From Sisyra terminalis (taxonomy: Eukaryota; Arthropoda; Insecta; Neuroptera; Sisyridae): a stretch of 64,000 bases of DNA. Numbering within the stretch: the stretch's first letter is position 1; each line of letters starts with the position of its first letter. The position numbers and the translations under genes are program-made. The DNA lies in contig OY292278.1 in NCBI GenBank assembly GCA_958496175.1, positions 33,728,001 to 33,792,000 on the forward strand, in the 5' to 3' direction. Shown one piece after another: positions 61,663 to 64,000 of this stretch. Under the pieces are notes generated by a model. It made no database searches, was not told where the DNA came from, and worked only from the letters and a program-made list of their open reading frames with translations.

Positions 61663-64000
61663 AAGAAAGTCAAAAACTTGAATTTGAGATCTTTTATATT
61701 TCGAATATGGGTATCCGGAACTGAAGAGTTATAATTTTATTAAATGTGAAAACTAAAAAAAATATTTAATTTTTTTTAAACTGCTTACGTGCCATTTTTA
61801 AAATTCCAAAAAGTTTGATGGTATAGTTTTACGAATGATAAAAATTTTTAATCAAAATTTGAAGTACTAAACAAATATTTTGTAAACAAAGTCATAATTG
61901 TAGATTAATGACTAAGAAATTAAGGCACATTTCTTATCATAGAATCGAGTGAATTCTTATCAATTTTTGCTACCGAGTGTAATAAAACTTTTTTTTTTTT
62001 ATTAAAAATTATTCAAAGGTTATGATAAATTAAATTATGGGCAACAATTACTTTAAAAAAAACTTTAGAAGATTGTAAGTAATGTGTAAGAAAATGAAAG
62101 TGGTCTTAACAACACTGCTGTACTGTTAATGTTTAAATAAACCAAATTTTGGTTTCAAATCTGTAAAAGCTGCAAACCGTCGTACTTTCTACCACCATCC
62201 ATTATCATAACAATTTTAGTCGTATAAAAAGGGTGGAAACAGTTATTAGTGCATACGTAGCTAATTTAGAATGAGAGTAGTTCACTAAAGCTTATGCAAA
62301 TGAGGCAAATATTTCAGGTTACATTTTCCAAAGAAAATATATAACATTGAAGCGTAAGAATAATAATATTAATGTGAAGTTCTTGCACGGGAAAATGAAT
62401 GAAATCGCTAACGAGAAAATGAGGTTAAATAATGCGAAATAATTGTTGAAAAATTCGATTAGTCTTGTGTTATTTAACAAGTGGGTTTTGGTAATCATGT
62501 GCTGTATAAAATTAATAATCGATTATGTGATTATTACAGTTCATCAAAGTTTAATTTGATTGGTTCAGGTAGATATATTAAATAACAATAATATCAAATG
62601 AACGTTTCAGTCGGTTTGGAGATATAAAATATAACAATTAGAAAATTCAATGTAAAAATTTCTGTATGGTGCTTTTTGTTCCAATGAATCAGGTGCATAC
62701 GCTTGGATATCTTCATTTTAATGAAATCGTTTTTAATAAAAGACTTTCGTATTTTCACTGAACATTGACTCTGTGTGGATTTAAATTATGATTCGCAACT
62801 TCAAAAATTTCATTCCACTTGTGTGATTTTCAATAAAATTCCGTACATGCAAAATTAACTTCTACGTTTCAACGGCTTACAAATACGAATGATTTATGTA
62901 ATTAGGTAGTTAAATGAAAAAAAAAATGATTTGAAACGTTTGGGATTAAAAAAAAACGCGCAATGATTTGAAGTTATTTTTAACAATTTGAAATCATGGA
63001 TTTAGAATATGATGTTTAGTATAAATTATTTGAACAATTCACGTTAAGTTTCCCAAATGAAACAAAGGCTTGCAATCATTTGATCTCAATTAATGGGCTT
63101 TTTAATACCATTTTTAAATAAATCCTCCAGATATATGGAGTGTAATAACGAGGGTCAATTTAATCCGCATCTAATTAACTTCGATTACTCAAACGTACTC
63201 GTTGTTATGTGAAGATTTTAAGGTGCGATAAAATTAATTTAAAACCGATACAATTTCAAACAAACGATCGGCTTAATTACTAGACCAAGTCATGTAAATA
63301 TTTTGCTTTAATTTTTGAACCTATGAACTATGTACCTTCGATATGAACGTAAAAGTTTCTTTTACGTCTGATCAAAGTTTATCACTATGTACTATCGTTA
63401 TCATTAAATGGCAAGCACATTCGAAAAATTCATTATAAAATGCAAACTATTCATTATAGAGGTCGTGGTCGTTTCATTAACGCCGATGGAGAGAATAATT
63501 ACTAACAAAGTAAAACAAGACCGCGGTTTGTCACTCGTTACATATATTGATTGCCCTTTGAACGAAAACCCCCATGTTCAATGCGGGCTTATGACCTCCA
63601 CACATTGCTTATTCTATTTTGTGTACATTCGAGATGTCCGCCAACATATTAGCGCCCCTAAAATTACTTATATCTCTTATATATTAACAATATAATACCT
63701 AACTTAAATTTTCGAAAAAAAAAGGAAATAGTCAACCAAAAAGTAGATTTAATTTTTCGATATTTAAAACGTCATATTCACCTAGAATCAGCTGCAATTT
63801 CGCACGTAGCTCTTTCAAATTGAGTGCTTGGATATAATATCATCCTTTTTGCCAGAGGATTAAAAGTTGTACTTTCAGAACTATAATTCAAATTGATAAA
63901 GGCTTATAGGCTTCAAAAAAAACTTTTCTTTTTCAATGTAGATTATTCGGGAGTTTAGAATTAATACAAAAAATTTCTATAACTATTTAATCATTTGGAG
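61663..64000. other. Intergenic, no gene recognised
   Basis: AT-rich noncoding DNA. A 95-codon plus-strand frame at 63408-63695 has no recognisable domain and no signal peptide and is probably chance. Confidence 0.5.

Noticed and set aside
63408..63695. 95-codon plus-strand ORF
   Set aside because: No domain, no plausible promoter or neighbouring exons; treated as chance.
1..64000. CRISPR arrays, bacterial operons, prophage or insertion sequences
   Set aside because: The window is eukaryotic: spliced animal genes, SINEs and LINEs; no regular repeat-spacer arrays or bacterial signals were seen.

Overview
The window is nuclear DNA of an insect. It is visibly AT-rich, its introns include many of only 50-90 bp with canonical GT...AG ends, and its genes are animal housekeeping orthologues. 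The decayed tRNA-derived SINEs, non-LTR retrotransposons and small DNA transposons also fit an insect. The order cannot be fixed from the sequence; a beetle-like genome is only a guess.

Layout. Positions 1-151 are the 3' coding end of a tribbles pseudokinase gene, followed by its 3' UTR. A gene desert with retrotransposon debris runs to about 9.2 kb. A compact cluster follows: BCDIN3D (RNA 5'-monophosphate methyltransferase, +, 9227-9994), BAP18 (SANT chromatin subunit, -, 10081-10711) and MFSD1 (lysosomal transporter, +, 11566-20203, ten coding exons with a 5.3-kb first intron). BCDIN3D and BAP18 converge tail to tail; BAP18 and MFSD1 diverge from a shared upstream region. After about 5.9 kb of noncoding DNA comes a small three-exon gene for an unrecognised secreted protein (+, 26090-26868), then DHX33 (DEAH-box helicase, -, 28658-30967, four exons).

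From about 31 kb to 64 kb I find no gene I can identify. This half holds a hAT-type MITE with perfect 8-bp target duplications (32788-33143), a near-perfect long hairpin built from two head-to-head tRNA-like units (34365-34632), an unrecognised ORF pair (36478-37317), several decayed LINE ORF2 fragments (41.1, 46.9, 47.3, 51.4 and 56.3-57.0 kb), copies of one tRNA-derived SINE family, a pogo-like element (51630-52148), a 144-bp tandem duplication and a long TA microsatellite.

The identified genes are independent housekeeping functions (signalling pseudokinase, RNA methylation, chromatin, lysosomal transport, ribosome biogenesis); nothing suggests a functional cluster. I found no convincing new multi-gene system. 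The most interesting items are the secreted orphan with a 7-nt coding first exon, the long hairpin, the alternative C-terminus of MFSD1, a repeated ATTCCCTCAC motif with a hairpin in MFSD1 intron 1, and the SINE nested in a LINE. Exon boundaries were deduced by hand from splice-site consensus, reading frame and family conservation; no transcript evidence was available.
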